Below are positions 35,101-47,838 of a stretch of DNA of 64,000 bases, one piece after another. Below the pieces are notes generated by a model. The model did not search any database and was not told the DNA's origin. It saw only the letters and a program-made list of their open reading frames with translations. The DNA lies in contig CM060971.1 of assembly GCA_030765045.1 (NCBI GenBank), positions 122,008,680-122,072,679 on the forward strand, written 5' to 3'. This DNA is from Tenodera sinensis (lineage: Eukaryota > Arthropoda > Insecta > Mantodea > Mantidae). The position numbers and the translations under genes are program-made. Within the stretch, counting starts at the first letter, position 1. Every line of letters starts with the position of its first letter.

Positions 35101-38100
35101 GGGACGGTTCACCTTGTGTACAGTATATAACAGCTGATATGAAGGGACGGTTCACCTTGTGTACAGTATATAACAGCTGATATGAAGGGACGGTTCACCT
35201 TGTGTACAGTATATAACAGCTGATATGAAGGGATGGTTCACCTTGTGTACAGTTTATAACAGCTGATATGAAGGGACGGTTCACCTTGTGTACAGTATAT
35301 AACAGCTGATATGAAGGGATGGTTCACCTTGTGTACAGTTTATAACAGCTGATATGAAGGGATGGTTCAGCTTGTGTACAGTATATAACAGCTGATATGA
35401 AGGGATGGTTCACCTTGTGTACAGTATATAACAGCTGATATGAAGGGACGGTTCACCTTGTGTACAGTATATAACAGCTGATATGAAGGGACGGTTCACC
35501 TTGTGTACAGTATATAACAGCTGATATGAAGGGATGGTTCACCTTGTGTACAGTTTATAACAGCTGATATGAAGGGATGGTTCACCTTGTGTACAGTATA
35601 TAACAGCTGATATGAAGGGACGGTTCACCTTGTGTACAGTATATAACAGCTGATATGAAGGGACGGTTCACCTTGTGTACAGTATATAACAGCTGATATG
35701 AAGGGATGGTTCACCTTGTGTAGAGTATATAACAGCTGATATGAAAGGATGGTTGACCTTGTGAACGGTATATAACAGCTGATATGAAGGGATTATTCAC
35801 CTTGTGTACGGTATATAACAGCTGATATGAAGGGACGGTTCACCTTGTGTACAGTATATAACAGCTGATATGAAGGGATGGTTCACCTTGTGTACAGTAT
35901 ATAACAGCTGATATGAAGGGATGGTTCACCTTGTGTACAGTATATAACAGCTGATATGAAGGGACGGTTCACCTTGTGTACAGTATATAACAGCTGATAT
36001 GAAGGGACGGTTCACCTTGTGTACAGTATATAACAGCTGATATGAAGGGATGGTTCACCTTGTGTACAGTATATAACAGCTGATATGAAGGGATGGTTCA
36101 CCTTGTGTACAGTATATAACAGCTGATATGAAGGGATGGTTCACCTTGTGGACAGTTTATAACAGCTGATATGAAGGGATGGTTCACCTTGTGTACAGTA
36201 TATAACAGCTGATATGAAGGGATGGTTCACCTTGTGTACAGTATATAACAGCTGATATGAAGGGATGGTTCACCTTGTGTACAGTATATAACAGCTGATA
36301 TGAAGGGATGGTTCACCTTGTGTACAGTATATAACAGCTGATATGAAGGGATGGTTCACCTTGTGGACAGTTTATAACAGCTGATATGAAGGGATGGTTC
36401 AGCTTGTGTACAGTATATAACAGCTGATATGAAGGGATGGTTCACCTTGTGTACAGTATATAACAGCTGATATGAAGGGATGGTTCACCTTGTGTACAGT
36501 ATATAACAGCTGATATGAAGGGATGGTTCACCTTGTGTACAGTATATAACAGCTGATATGAAGGGATGGTTCAGCTTGTGTACAGTATATAACAGCTGAT
36601 ATGAAGGGATGGTTCACCTTGTGTACAGTATATAACAGCTGATATGAAGGGATGGTTCACCTTGTGTACAGTATATAACAGCTGATATGAAGGGATGGTT
36701 CACCTTGTGTACAGTATATAACAGCTGATATGAAGGGACGGTTCACCTTGTGTACAGTATATAACAGCTGATATGAAGGGACGGTTCACCTTGTGTACAG
36801 TATATAACAGCTGATATGAAGGGACGGTTCACCTTGTGTACAGTATATAACAGCTGATATGAAGGGATGGTTCACCTTGTGTACAGTTTATAACAGCTGA
36901 TATGAAGGGACGGTTCACCTTGTGTACAGTATATAACAGCTGATATGAAGGGACGGTTCACCTTGTGTACAGTATATAACAGCTGATATGAAGGGATGGT
37001 TCACCTTGTGTACAGTTTATAACAGCTGATATGAAGGGATGGTTCAGCTTGTGTACAGTATATAACAGCTGATATGAAGGGATGGTTCACCTTGTGTACA
37101 GTATATAACAGCTGATATGAAGGGATGGTTCACCTTGTGTACAGTATATAACAGCTGATATGAAGGGATGGTTCACCTTGTGTACAGTATATAACAGCTG
37201 ATATGAAGGGATGGTTCACCTTGTGTACAGTATATAACAGCTGATATGAAGGGATGGTTCACCTTGTGTACAGTATATAACAGCTGATATGAAGGGACGG
37301 TTCACCTTGTGTACAGTATATAACAGCTGATATGAAGGGATGGTTCAGCTTGTGTACAGTTTATAACAGCTGATATGAAGGGATGGTTCACCTTGTGTAC
37401 AGTATATAACAGCTGATATGAAGGGATGGTTCACCTTGTGTACAGTTTATAACAGCTGATATGAAGGGATGGTTCACCTTGTGTACAGTATATAACAGCT
37501 GATATGAAGGGACGGTTCACCTTGTGTACAGTATATAACAGCTGATATGAAGGGATGGTTCACCTTGTGTACAGTATATAACAGCTGATATGAAGGGACG
37601 GTTCACCTTGTGTACAGTATATAACAGCTGATATGAAGGGACGGTTCACCTTGTGTACAGTATATAACAGCTGATATGAAGGGACGGTTCACCTTGTGTA
37701 CAGTATATAACAGCTGATATGAAGGGATGGTTCACCTTGTGTACAGTTTATAACAGCTGATATGAAGGGATGGTTCACCTTGTGTACAGTATATAACAGC
37801 TGATATGAAGGGACGGTTCACCTTGTGTACAGTATATAACAGCTGATATGAAGGGACGGTTCACCTTGTGTACAGTATATAACAGCTGATATGAAGGGAT
37901 GGTTCACCTTGTGTACAGTATATAACAGCTGATATGAAGGGATGGTTCACCTTGTGTAGAGTATATAACAGCTGATATGAAGGGATGGTTGACCTTGTGT
38001 ACGGTATATAACAGCTGATATGAAGGGATTATTCACCTTGTGTACGGTATATAAAAGCTGATATGAATGGATGGTTCACCTTGTGTACAGTATATAACAG

Positions 38101-39159
38101 CTGATATGAAGGGACGGTTCACCTTGTGTACAGTATATAACAGCTGATATGAAGGGACGGTTCACCTTGTGTACAGTATATAACAGCTGATATGAAGGGA
38201 CGGTTCACCTTGTGTACAGTATATAACAGCTGATATGAAGGGATGGTTCACCTTGTGTACAGTATATAACAGCTGATATGAAGGGATGGTTCACCTTGTG
38301 TACAGTATATAACAGCTGATATGAAGGGATGGTTCACCTTGTGTAGAGTACATAACAGCTGATATGAAGGGATGGTTCACCTTGTGTAGAGTTTATAACA
38401 GCTGATATGAAGGGATGGTTCACCTTGTGTACAGTATATAACAGCTGATATGAAGGGATGGTTCAGCTTGTGTACAGTATATAACAGCTGATATGAAGGG
38501 ATGGTTCACCTTGTGTACAGTATATAACAGCTGATATGAAGGGATGGTTCACCTTGTGTACAGTATATAACAGCTGATATGAAGGGATTTTTCACCTTGT
38601 GTACAGTATATAACAGCTGATATGAAGGGATGGTTCACCTTGTGTACAGTATATAACAGCTGATATGAAGGGACGGTTCACCTTGTGTACAGTATATAAC
38701 AGCTGATATGAAGGGATGGTTCACCTTGTGTACAGTATATAACAGCTGATATGAAGGGATGGTTCACCTTGTGTACAGTATATAACAGCTGATATGAAGG
38801 GATGGTTCACCTTGTGTAGAGTACATAACAGCTGATATGAAGGGATGGTTCACCTTGTGTAGAGTTTATAACAGCTGATATGAAGGGATGGTTCACCTTG
38901 TGTACAGTATATAACAGCTGATATGAAGGGATGGTTCAGCTTGTGTACAGTATATAACAGCTGATATGAAGGGATGGTTCACCTTGTGTACAGTATATAA
39001 CAGCTGATATGAAGGGACGGTTCACCTTGTGTACAGTATATAACAGCTGATATGAAGGGATGGTTCACCTTGTGTACAGTATATAACAGCTGATATGAAG
39101 GGATGGTTCACCTTGTGTACAGTATATAACAGCTGATATGAAGGGATGGTTCACCTTGT
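29103..39159. repeat. 43-bp minisatellite, about 234 units, 10 kb
   Basis: Units contain TATAACAGCTGATATGAAGG and GGTTCACCTTGTGTACAGTA at a 43-base spacing (29111, 29154 and on). Common variants are GATGG or GACGG, CACC or CAGC, and TGTACAG or TGGACAG. Rare variants mark longer-range duplications: GGTTGACCTT occurs at 33386 and 35751, exactly 55 units apart. The array ends 22 bases before the end of a wolframin exon (39182). 43 is not a multiple of three, so no long frame survives. Confidence 0.97.
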
Positions 39160-39181
39160 ATCAAACGGATTATGTACATAC

Positions 39182-39465
39182 CGTGAAAACAATGTCTCCA
39201 AGACATTGCTAAGACTTGTTATTCGGATGTCTGTTACATATCCATCCCAACTGACAGGGGAGCCAGCAAGGTGGGAACACCGCAGTTGTACCAATGCTAC
39301 TGACGATTGCTCCCATGCTGGCTGATGACAGAAGTTCTGGTACTTCTCCCAACTGAGACTTCCTCTACCACCGTCAGAGTAATCTATCTCCGTCTCAGAT
39401 CTCGAGTCCCAGTCTGATAGCACAGGAACCAGTAGCATCACTGCTGCCACTACACCCAGTATTAT
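39182..39465 (-). CDS. WFS1: Wolframin exon: last core membrane segment and luminal start
   Basis: Acceptor GTTGATGTTGCAG precedes 39465 in phase 0. The exon reads IILGVVAAVMLLVPVLSDW, a membrane segment, then SLSWEKYQNFCHQPAW, LVQLRCSHLAGSPVSWDGYV, TDIRITSLSNVLETLFS and ends with CG before donor GTATGT. 94 full codons plus two bases. The hydrophobic start fits the last core transmembrane helix of wolframin, and the W-x2-Y-x2-C...CSHL-G-VxW block fits the start of its ER-luminal domain. The intron beyond the donor begins with only 22 unique bases before a 10-kb minisatellite. Confidence 0.94.
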
Positions 39466-39486
39466 CTGCAACATCAACTTTTTACT

Positions 39487-39850
39487 GTACTCACACTGCT
39501 TTCTCTACTCTTATACTAACTTTCTTACAAACTCTTATTCCTATACCTTCTGAAGGTTAATACAGATAAATATTTGTACAAATTATCTTATTACTCATTT
39601 TCTTGTAGCTACAAGTGGAATATGTTACATTCACATGACTTTTTCTACTCTTGTACTAACTTTCTTACAAACTCTTATTCCTATACCTTCTTCACATTAA
39701 CAGAGGCAAGTATTTGTGCAAATTATCTTATTGCTTATTTTCTTGTAGGTACAAGGGGAATACAGTAGACTTTAAATGACAGTGAATGTTTTAAAGCTAG
39801 TCACTTGGTGATGGCTTTGAAATTCTGCTCTCTTTGTAAGAGCGAACAAT
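39487..39850 (+). mobile_element. TIR element copy F, terminal part duplicated in tandem
   Basis: ACTCACACTGCTTTCTCTAC near 39489 and ACATTCACATGACTTTTTCT near 39628 are two tandem copies of the element's left end, each followed by CTTACAAACTCTTATTCCTA. After the second copy the body continues to GAAATTCTGCTCTCTTTG near 39836. There is no microsatellite. The end lies about 20 bases upstream (gene sense) of a wolframin splice acceptor. Confidence 0.75.
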
Positions 39851-40600
39851 CCGAGAACAAATAATGTGTAATATGTATTTCTAGATATAGGTACACATTA
39901 GAGAAAATAAAACTAAGGTTGTTGTGAACGTGACACCATTTATGCTTTGGGTCAGAAGCAATTAAAGGGAAAACTATGCCATAGGAAATAGCCTCAAGTA
40001 GTAGTTTCAGGAACACATTAAACAGCTCATTAATTTGAGAATGGACTCTATTTAAACATACACTAAAGTTAATTTTAGTGAAATAAGCACTTTAATTGGT
40101 GAGGATCCTAGCCCTTGCTATTTTGTTTTTTATCTGTTACCAGCTACATACAACCCTGTAATAAAGATCTTGTTGCTCTAACAGAACCATTCAGAAAAAC
40201 CACCAGAGCGCGTTTCTGTACTTCATACAACAAGTACTAACACTGGGCTCTGAGGGCAGATATGAGACAGTGAAACTTGATACCTTAACAGAATGCCTCA
40301 TCAAAATGAACATTTGCAAAATGTAATTTAATTCAATTTAACCAAATCTATTCTCAAAATTCACTACCTTCTTTTAGGAAAAATCACTTTAAACATAATA
40401 GAGCCAGCTGCCAATGTCATATGATAGGTCACCATTTACTGAAAGTAATCTGAAGTGGCAATTCCCATACCAAATTACCAATTTTGATTTATTCGATTTT
40501 TCAGCTCTTCCTTTGGGTTTTTTCTAATGTTTTTCTCTAAACCATCCCAGTATTGTGGGAAACAAATCAAGAAGGAAATTATTCGAATTGGTCCAGTCAT
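39851..40600. other. Wolframin intron, non-coding
   Basis: Nothing recognised apart from AT-rich sequence. An open frame at 39801-40016 has no family signature. Confidence 0.45.
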
Positions 40601-41090
40601 TTTCGAGTTTTTGCGAGACTAACCCATGGCAATTGATTTTTGTAAATATGGATAATTTATTTAAAATTAAGCTTCTTGCTGTAAGTACAAAATTAAGAAT
40701 TTATAATACAATTCTAAGATCCATAGTCATATATGGCTCCAAAATGTGGCTACTCAAGCAAGTACAGAAGCATAAGTTATTAATTTTCGAAAGTAAGATT
40801 TTAAGCATATTTAAAAATGGAGGACAGTGTAGGATTGTGAGAAATGAAAAGCTATTAATTTGATAACAGCATTGAGACTTGGGTGGTTTGGACACAGAGA
40901 ATGCCAGATGAGAGAATAGTCAACAAGACTACACACTGGAAAGCCTCTTCAATCAGGGGAAGACTCAACAATATACGCAGTCATGATAGAAATAAACACT
41001 TAAAAAATATGAAAAAAAAAAAACAAAACAAAACAAATTAAATAGAATTGATTAGAAATTGCACCCAATGGAAAAAAATTATAGAGAAGG
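40601..41090 (+). pseudogene. RTE-like LINE C-terminal relic
   Basis: Plus-strand reading contains KLLAVSTKLRIYNTILRSIV then IYGSKMWLLKQVQKHKLLIF, ESKILSIFKNGGQCRIVRNE and, after a stop, ALRLGWFGH. The order STKLRIYxTxxRxxxxYGSxxW ... LLIFExKxL ... WRI/CRI ... LRxxWxGH is typical of the region after the RT domain in RTE-clade and related LINEs. It is 5'-truncated with stops, so it is a dead fragment in the wolframin intron. Confidence 0.65.
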
Positions 41091-41146
41091 GCAAAACTTT
41101 CAGTTAATGAAGTTGTAGTGCCTGTTTAGAAGAAGGGGTTAATAAA

Positions 41147-41390
41147 CCTTAACATAGCACCCATCAGCAGCATGGCAAATGTCCAACCTCAACACATGTA
41201 TTATCAAGCATCCTGACATTGTCCTAAGTCTGCCAATTCATGTACTAGTGTCCTGTAGTCCTGATCCTTAACATAGCACCCATCAGCAGCATGGCAAATG
41301 TCCAACCTCAATACATGTATTATCAAGCATCCTGACATTGTCCTAAGTCTGCCAATTCATGTACTAGTGTCCTGTAGTCCTGATCCTTAA
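41147..41390. repeat. 119-bp direct tandem duplication (two units)
   Basis: AACATAGCACCCATCAGCAG occurs at 41151 and again at 41270, with the intervening 119 bases repeated almost exactly. Confidence 0.9.
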
Positions 41391-41510
41391 CAAATCAGGA
41401 GGAGTCAGGTCTGGTGATATGAAGGCCATGTCACATACAGTGATACTCTGTGATACATTGGCAAACTGAATTGGGATATTTTCTTCACCACTGTCCTCTA
41501 TGTGATCTGC
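41391..41510 (+). pseudogene. LINE coding remnant, 5' flank of the 75-bp array
   Basis: Plus-strand reading gives HHCPLCDLQEEMDRDHLQIC, a C-x2-C-x9-H-x4-C block like that near the C-terminus of Jockey/I-type LINEs (compare MDKEHLLICQA in the relic at 16816-17060). The second half of this block is the first unit of the adjacent minisatellite. Confidence 0.65.
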
Positions 41511-44500
41511 AAGAGGAAATGGATCGAGACCACCTTCAAATATGCCAGGCCACTTCTAGTGCCCTTCCCTTCCATCAGAGAGCAAGAGGAAACGACCAAG
41601 ACCACCTTCAAATATGCCTGGCCACTTCTAGCACCCCATCCATCAGAGAGCAAGAGGAAATGGACCAAGACCACCTTCAAATATGCCCGGCCACTTCTAG
41701 CGTCCTTCCCATCCATCAGTGAGAGCAAGAGGAAATGGACCAAGACCACCTTCAAATATGACCGGCCACTTCTAGTGCCCTTCCCTTCCATCAGAGAGCA
41801 AGAGGAAACGACCAAGACCACCTTCAAATATGCCTGGCCACTTCTAGCACCCCATCCATCTGTGAGAGCAAGAGGAAATGGACCAAGACCACCTTCAAAT
41901 ATGCCTGGCTACTTCTAGCACCCCATCCATCAGTGAGAGCAAGAGGAAATGGACCAAGACCACCTTCAAATATGCCCAGCCACTTCTGGCGCCCTTCCCA
42001 TCCATCAGTGAGAGCAAGAGGAAATGGACCAAGACCACCTTCAAATATGCCCGGCTGCTTCTAGCACCCTTCCCATCCATCAGTGAGAGCAAGAGGAAAT
42101 GGACCAAGACCATCTTCAAATATGCCCGGCCACTTCTAGCACCCTTCCCATCCATCAGTGGGAGCAAGAGGAAATGGACCAAGACCACCTTCAAATATGC
42201 CCGGCCACTTCTAGTGCCCTTCCCATCCATCAGTGAGACCAAGAGGAAATGGACCAAGACCACCTTCAAATATGCCTGCCTACTTCTAGCACTCCATCCA
42301 TCAGTGAGAGCAAGAGGAAATGGACCAAGACCACCTTCAAATATGCCCAGCCACTTCTAGCGCCCTTTCCATCCATCAGTGAGAGCAAGAGGAAATGGGT
42401 CAAGACCACCTTCAAATATGCCCAGCCACTTCTAGCACCCTTCCCATCCATCAGTGAGAGCAAGAGGAAATGGACCAAGACCACCTTCAAATATGCCCGG
42501 CCACTTCTAGCACCCTTCCCATCCATCAATGAGAGCAAGAGGAAATGGACCAAGACCACCTTCAAATATGACCGGCCACTTCTAGCGCCCTTCCCTTCTA
42601 TCAGTGAGAGCAAGAGGAAATAGACCAAGACCACCTTCAAATATGCCCAGCCACTTCTGGCGCCCTTCCCATCCATCAGTGAGAGCAAGAGGAAATGGAC
42701 CAAGACCACCTTCAAATATGCCCGGCCACTTCTAGCACCCTTCCCATCCATCAGTGAGAGCAAGAGGAAATGGACCAAGACCACCTTCAAATATGCCCGG
42801 CCACTTCTAGCACCCTTCCCATCCATCAGTGAGAGCAAGAGGAAATGGACCAAGACCACCTTCAAATATGCCCGGCCACTTCTAGCGCCCTTCCCTTCTA
42901 TCAGTGAGAGCAAGAGGAAATGGACCAACACCACCTTCAAATATGCCCGGCCACTTCTAGTGCCCTTCCCATCCATCAGTGAGAGCAAGAGGAAATGGAC
43001 CAAGACCACCTTGAAATATGCCTGGCCACTTCTAGCACCCTTCCATCAGTGAGAGCAAGAGGAAATGGACCAAGACCACCTTCAAATATGCCCGGCCACT
43101 TCTAGTGCCCTTCCCATCCATCAGTGAGACCAAGAGGAAATGGACCAACACCACCTTCAAATATGCCCGGCCACTTCTAGTGCCCTTCCCATCCATCAGT
43201 GAGAGCAAGAGGAAATGGACCAAGACCACCTTCAAATATATCTGCCTACTTCTAGCACCCCATCCATCAGTGAGAGCAAGAGGAAATGGACCAAGACCAC
43301 CTTCAAATATGCCCAGCCACTTCTAGCGCCCTTTCCATCCATCAGTGAGAGCAAGAGGAAATGGGTCAAGACCACCTTCAAATATGCCCAGCCACTTCTA
43401 GCGCCCTTCCCATCCATCAGTGAGAGCAAGAGGAAATGGACCAAGACCACCTTCAAATATGCCCGGCCACTTCTAGCACCCTTCCCATCCATCAGTGAGA
43501 GCAAGAGGAAATGGACCAAGACCACCTTCAAATATGCCCAGCCACTTCTAGCGCCCTTTCCATCCATCAGTGAGAGCAAGAGGAAATGGGTCAAGACCAC
43601 CTTCAAATATGCCCGGCCACTTCTAGCACCCTTCCCATCCATCAGTGAGAGCAAGAGGAAATGGACCAAGACCACCTTCAAATATGCCTGGTCACTTCTA
43701 GCACCCTTCCCATCCATCAGTGAGAGCAAGAGGAAATGGACCAAGACCACCTTCAAATATGCCCGGCCACTTCTAGCACCCTTCCCATCCATCAATGAGA
43801 GCAAGAGGAAATGGACCAAGACCACCTTCAAATATGCCCAGCCACTTCTGGCGCCCTTCCCATCCATCAGTGAGAGCAAGAGGAAATGGACTAAGACCAC
43901 CTTCAAATATGCCCGGCCACTTCTAGCACCCTTCCCATCCATCAGTGAGAGCAAGAGGAAATGGACCAAGACCACCTTCAAATATGCCTGGCCGCTTCTA
44001 GCACCCTTCCATCAGTGAGAGCAAGAGGAAATGGGTCAAGACCACCTTCAAATATGCCCAGCCACTTCTAGCACCCTTCCCATCCATCAGTGAGAGCAAG
44101 AGGAAATGGACCAAGACCACCTTCAAATATGCCCGGCCACTTCTAGTGCCCTTCCCATCCATCAGTGAGAGCAAGAGGAAATGGACCAAGACCACCTTCA
44201 AATATGCCCGGCCACTTCTAGTGCCCTTCCCATCCATCAGACAGCAAGAGGAAATGGGTCAAGACCACCTTCAAATATGCCCGGCCACTTCTAGCACCCT
44301 TCCCATCCATCAGTGAGAGCAAGAGGAAATGGACCAAGACCACCTTCAAATATGACCGGCCACTTCTAGCGCCCTTCCCTTCTATCAGTGAGAGCAAGAG
44401 GAAATGGACCAAGACCACCTTCAAATATGCCCGGCCACTTCTAGCACCCTTCCCATCCATCAGTGAGAGCAAGAGGAAATGAACCAAGACCACCTTCAAA

Positions 44501-47150
44501 TATGTACGGCCACTTCTAGCACCCTTCCCATCCATCAGTGAGAGCAAGAGGAAATGGGCCAAGACCACCTTCAAATATGCCCGACCACTTCCAGCGCCCT
44601 TCCAATCCATCAGTGAGAGCAAGAGGAAATGGACCAAGACCACCTTCAAATATGCCCAGCCACTTCTAGCGCCCTTCCCATCCATCAGTGAGAGCAAGAG
44701 GAAATGGGCCAAGACCACCTTCAAATATGCCCGACCACTTCTAGTGCCCTTCCCATCCATCAGTGAGAGCAAGAGGAAATGGACCAAGACCACCTTCAAA
44801 TATGCCCGACCACTTCTAGTGCCCTTCCCATCCATCAGTGAGAGCAAGAGGAAATGGACCAAGACCACCTTCAAATATGACCGGCCACTTCTAGTGTCCT
44901 TCCCATCCATCAGTGAGAGCAAGAGGAAATGGACCAAGACCACCTTCAAATATGCCTGGCCACTTCTAGCACCCTTCCCATCCATCAGTGAGAGCAAGAG
45001 GAAATGGACCAAGACCACCTTCAAATATGCCCGGCCACTTCTAGCACCCTTCCATCAGTGAGAGCAAGAGGAAATGGACCAAGACCACCTTCAAATATGA
45101 CTGGCCACTTCTAGCGCCCTTACCATCCATCAGTGAGAGCAAGAGGAAATGGACCAAGACCACCTTCAAATATGCCCGGCCACTTCTAGTGCCCTTCCCA
45201 TCCATCAGTGAGAGCAAGAGGAAATGGACCAAGACCACCTTCAAATATGCCCGGCCACTTCTAGCACCCTTCCCATCCATCAGTGAGAGCAAGAGGAAAT
45301 GGATCAAGACCACCTTCAAATATGCCCGGCCACTTCTAGCACCCTTCCCTTCCATCAGTGAGAGCAAGAGGAAATGGACCAAGACCACCTTCAAATATGC
45401 CTGGCCACTTCTAGCACCCTTCCCATCCATCAGTGAGAGCAAGAGGAAATGGACCAAGACCACTTTGAAATATGCCTGGCCACTTCTAGCACCCTTCCAT
45501 CAGTGAGAGCAAGAGGAAATGGACCAAGACCACCTTCAAATATGCCCGGCCACTTCTAGTGCCCTTCCCATCCATCAGTGAGAGCAAGAGGAAATGGACC
45601 AAGACCACCTTCAAATATGCCCGGCCACTTCTAGCACCCTTCCATCAGTGAGAGCAAGAGGAAATGGACCAAGACCACCTTCAAATATGCCCAGCCACTT
45701 CAGCACCCTTCCCATCCATCAGTGAGAGCAAGAGGAAATGGGTCAAGACAACCTTCAAATATGCCCGGCCACTTCTAGCACCCTTCCCATCCATCAGTGA
45801 GAGCACGAGGAAATGGACCAAGACCACCTTCAAATATGCCCAGCCACTTCTAGCGCCCTTCCCATCCATCAGTGAGAGCAAGAGAAAATGGACCAAGACC
45901 ACCTTCAAATATGCCCGGCCACTTCTAGTGCCCTTCCCATCCATCAGTGAGAACAAGAGAAAATGGACCAAGACCACCTTCAAATATGCCCGGCCACTTC
46001 TAGCACCCTTCCCATCCATCAGTGAGAGCAAGAGGAAATGGACCAAGACCACCTTCAAATATGCCCGACCACTTCTAGTACCCTTCCCATCCATCAGTGA
46101 GAGCAAGAGGAAATGGACCAAGACCACCTTCAAATATGCCCGGCCACTTCTAGCACCCTTCCCATCCATCAGTGAGAGCAAGAGGAAATGGACCAAGACC
46201 ACCTTCAAATATGCCCGGCCACTTCTAGCACCCTTCCCATCCATCAGTGAGAGCAAGAGGAAATGGACCAAGACCACCTTCAAATATGCCCGACCACTTC
46301 TAGTGCCCTTCCCATCCATCAGTGAGAGCAAGAGGAAATGGACCAAGACCACCTTCAAATATGCCCGGCCACTTCTAGTGCCCTTCCCATCCATCAGTGA
46401 GAGCAAGAGGAAATGGACCAAGACCACCTTCAAATATGCCCGGCCACTTCTAGTGCCCTTCCCATCCATCAGTGAGAGCAAGAGGAAATGGACCAAGACC
46501 ACCTTCAAATATGCCCGGCCACTTCTAGTGCCCTTCCCATCCATCAGTGAGAGCAAGAGGAAATGGACCAAGACCACCTTCAAATATGCCCGGCCACTTC
46601 TAGCAACCTTCCCATCCATCAGTGAAAGCAAGAGGAAATGGACCAAGACCACCTTCAAATATGCCCGGCCACTTCTAGCAACCTTCCCATCCATCAGTGA
46701 GAGCAAGAGGAAATGGACCAAGACCACCTTCAAATATGCCCGGCCACTTCTAGCACCCTTCCCATCCATCAGTGAGAGCAAGAGGAAATGGACCAAGACC
46801 ACCTTCAAATATGCCCGGCCACTTCTAGTGCCCTTCCCATCCATCAGTGAGATCAAGAGGAAATGGACCAAGACCACCTTCAAATATGCCCGGCCACTTC
46901 TAGTGCCCTTCCCATCCATCAGTGAGATCAAGAGGAAATGGACCAAGACCACCTTCAAATATGCCCGGCCACTTCTAGTACCCTTCCCATCCATCAGTGA
47001 GAGCAAGAGGAAATGGACCAAGACCACCTTCAAATATGCCCGGCCACTTCTAGTACCCTTCCCATCCATCAGTGAGAGCAAGAGGAAATGGACCAAGACC
47101 ACCTTCAAATATGCCCGACCACTTCTAGCACCCTTCCCATCCATCAGTGA
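41509..47150. repeat. 75-bp minisatellite of LINE origin, about 75 units
   Basis: Units contain GAGCAAGAGGAAATGGACCA, AGACCACCTTCAAATATGCC and CCACTTCTAGCACCC at a 75-base spacing; some units lack 6-9 bases. Because 75 is 25 codons, long frames run on both strands (SESKRKWTKTTFKYARPLL on plus, MDGKGARSGRAYLKVVLVHF on minus). They carry no start context or splice logic and lie inside a wolframin intron, so I do not call genes. The first unit reads as LINE protein in the third frame (EEMDRDHLQIC), and the right flank returns to LINE-like sequence. Confidence 0.95.
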
Positions 47151-47838
47151 AAAATATGTGAGAGCAAGAGGACTAATGACTTCATTGTCAGAAATCCAGG
47201 ATCAGGTAACAATAACAATATTGGCAAACTCTGGTGGTGACCGATCTATCACAGAGGTACAGGGACCAAGCATTTCCAAACACTCCATTTAGGGAAATCC
47301 TGCAGTTTTGCTCTCATGTATAATCTGGAACCTTGCTCCAGTGGACCCAGTGATGAATAGCATGCATAGAGGATTCACTTCTCATTCAAATACTCCTTAG
47401 CAACTGGTTACACGACATCACTATGTCTAATGCTGGGATCCATTTTACTTAACGTCACTTAACGCAACAAGACGCGTCAACTAACAAACTACAAGTTTTA
47501 TTTATGATGCACTTAACATAATGGGAATGATTCTGATTGGTTATTCTTTTACTCAGCAGACTTGGCAGATATTCAAAAAAGCTGTGTTTTTCTAATTAGA
47601 GGTTATGTTTTCCAAAAATAAAAAGAGAATATGAAAATACTCGAGTAAAAACATTTTTAAACATTGAATAAAGTACAATGGAGATGACCATAACCTAAAT
47701 AGTTAGGTAGAGAAGCACTATTTATTCCTGCATGGCACTACTCGCATATTGGTTCAAATTAGTCATGTTAAGTTGACCCTAAATAGCTCTGTCGCATTAA
47801 GTCCCGTTACGTTTAGTTTGTCGTAACACAACTCTTAC
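47151..47838. other. LINE remnant end and wolframin intron
   Basis: Directly after the array the plus strand reads SEKYVRARGLMTSLSEIQ, resembling the SxxYWxARxxM end of Jockey/I-type LINEs. The rest is AT-rich intron with no other feature. Confidence 0.5.

Noticed and set aside
25675..39159. CRISPR array
   Set aside because: The repeats are contiguous tandem units without unique spacers, in an animal gene intron.
45664..47292. 542-codon repeat protein (SESKRKWTKTTFKYA units) and its 487-codon antisense frame
   Set aside because: The unit is 75 bases, so frames stay open on both strands. The array lies in a wolframin intron and derives from a LINE in a third frame.
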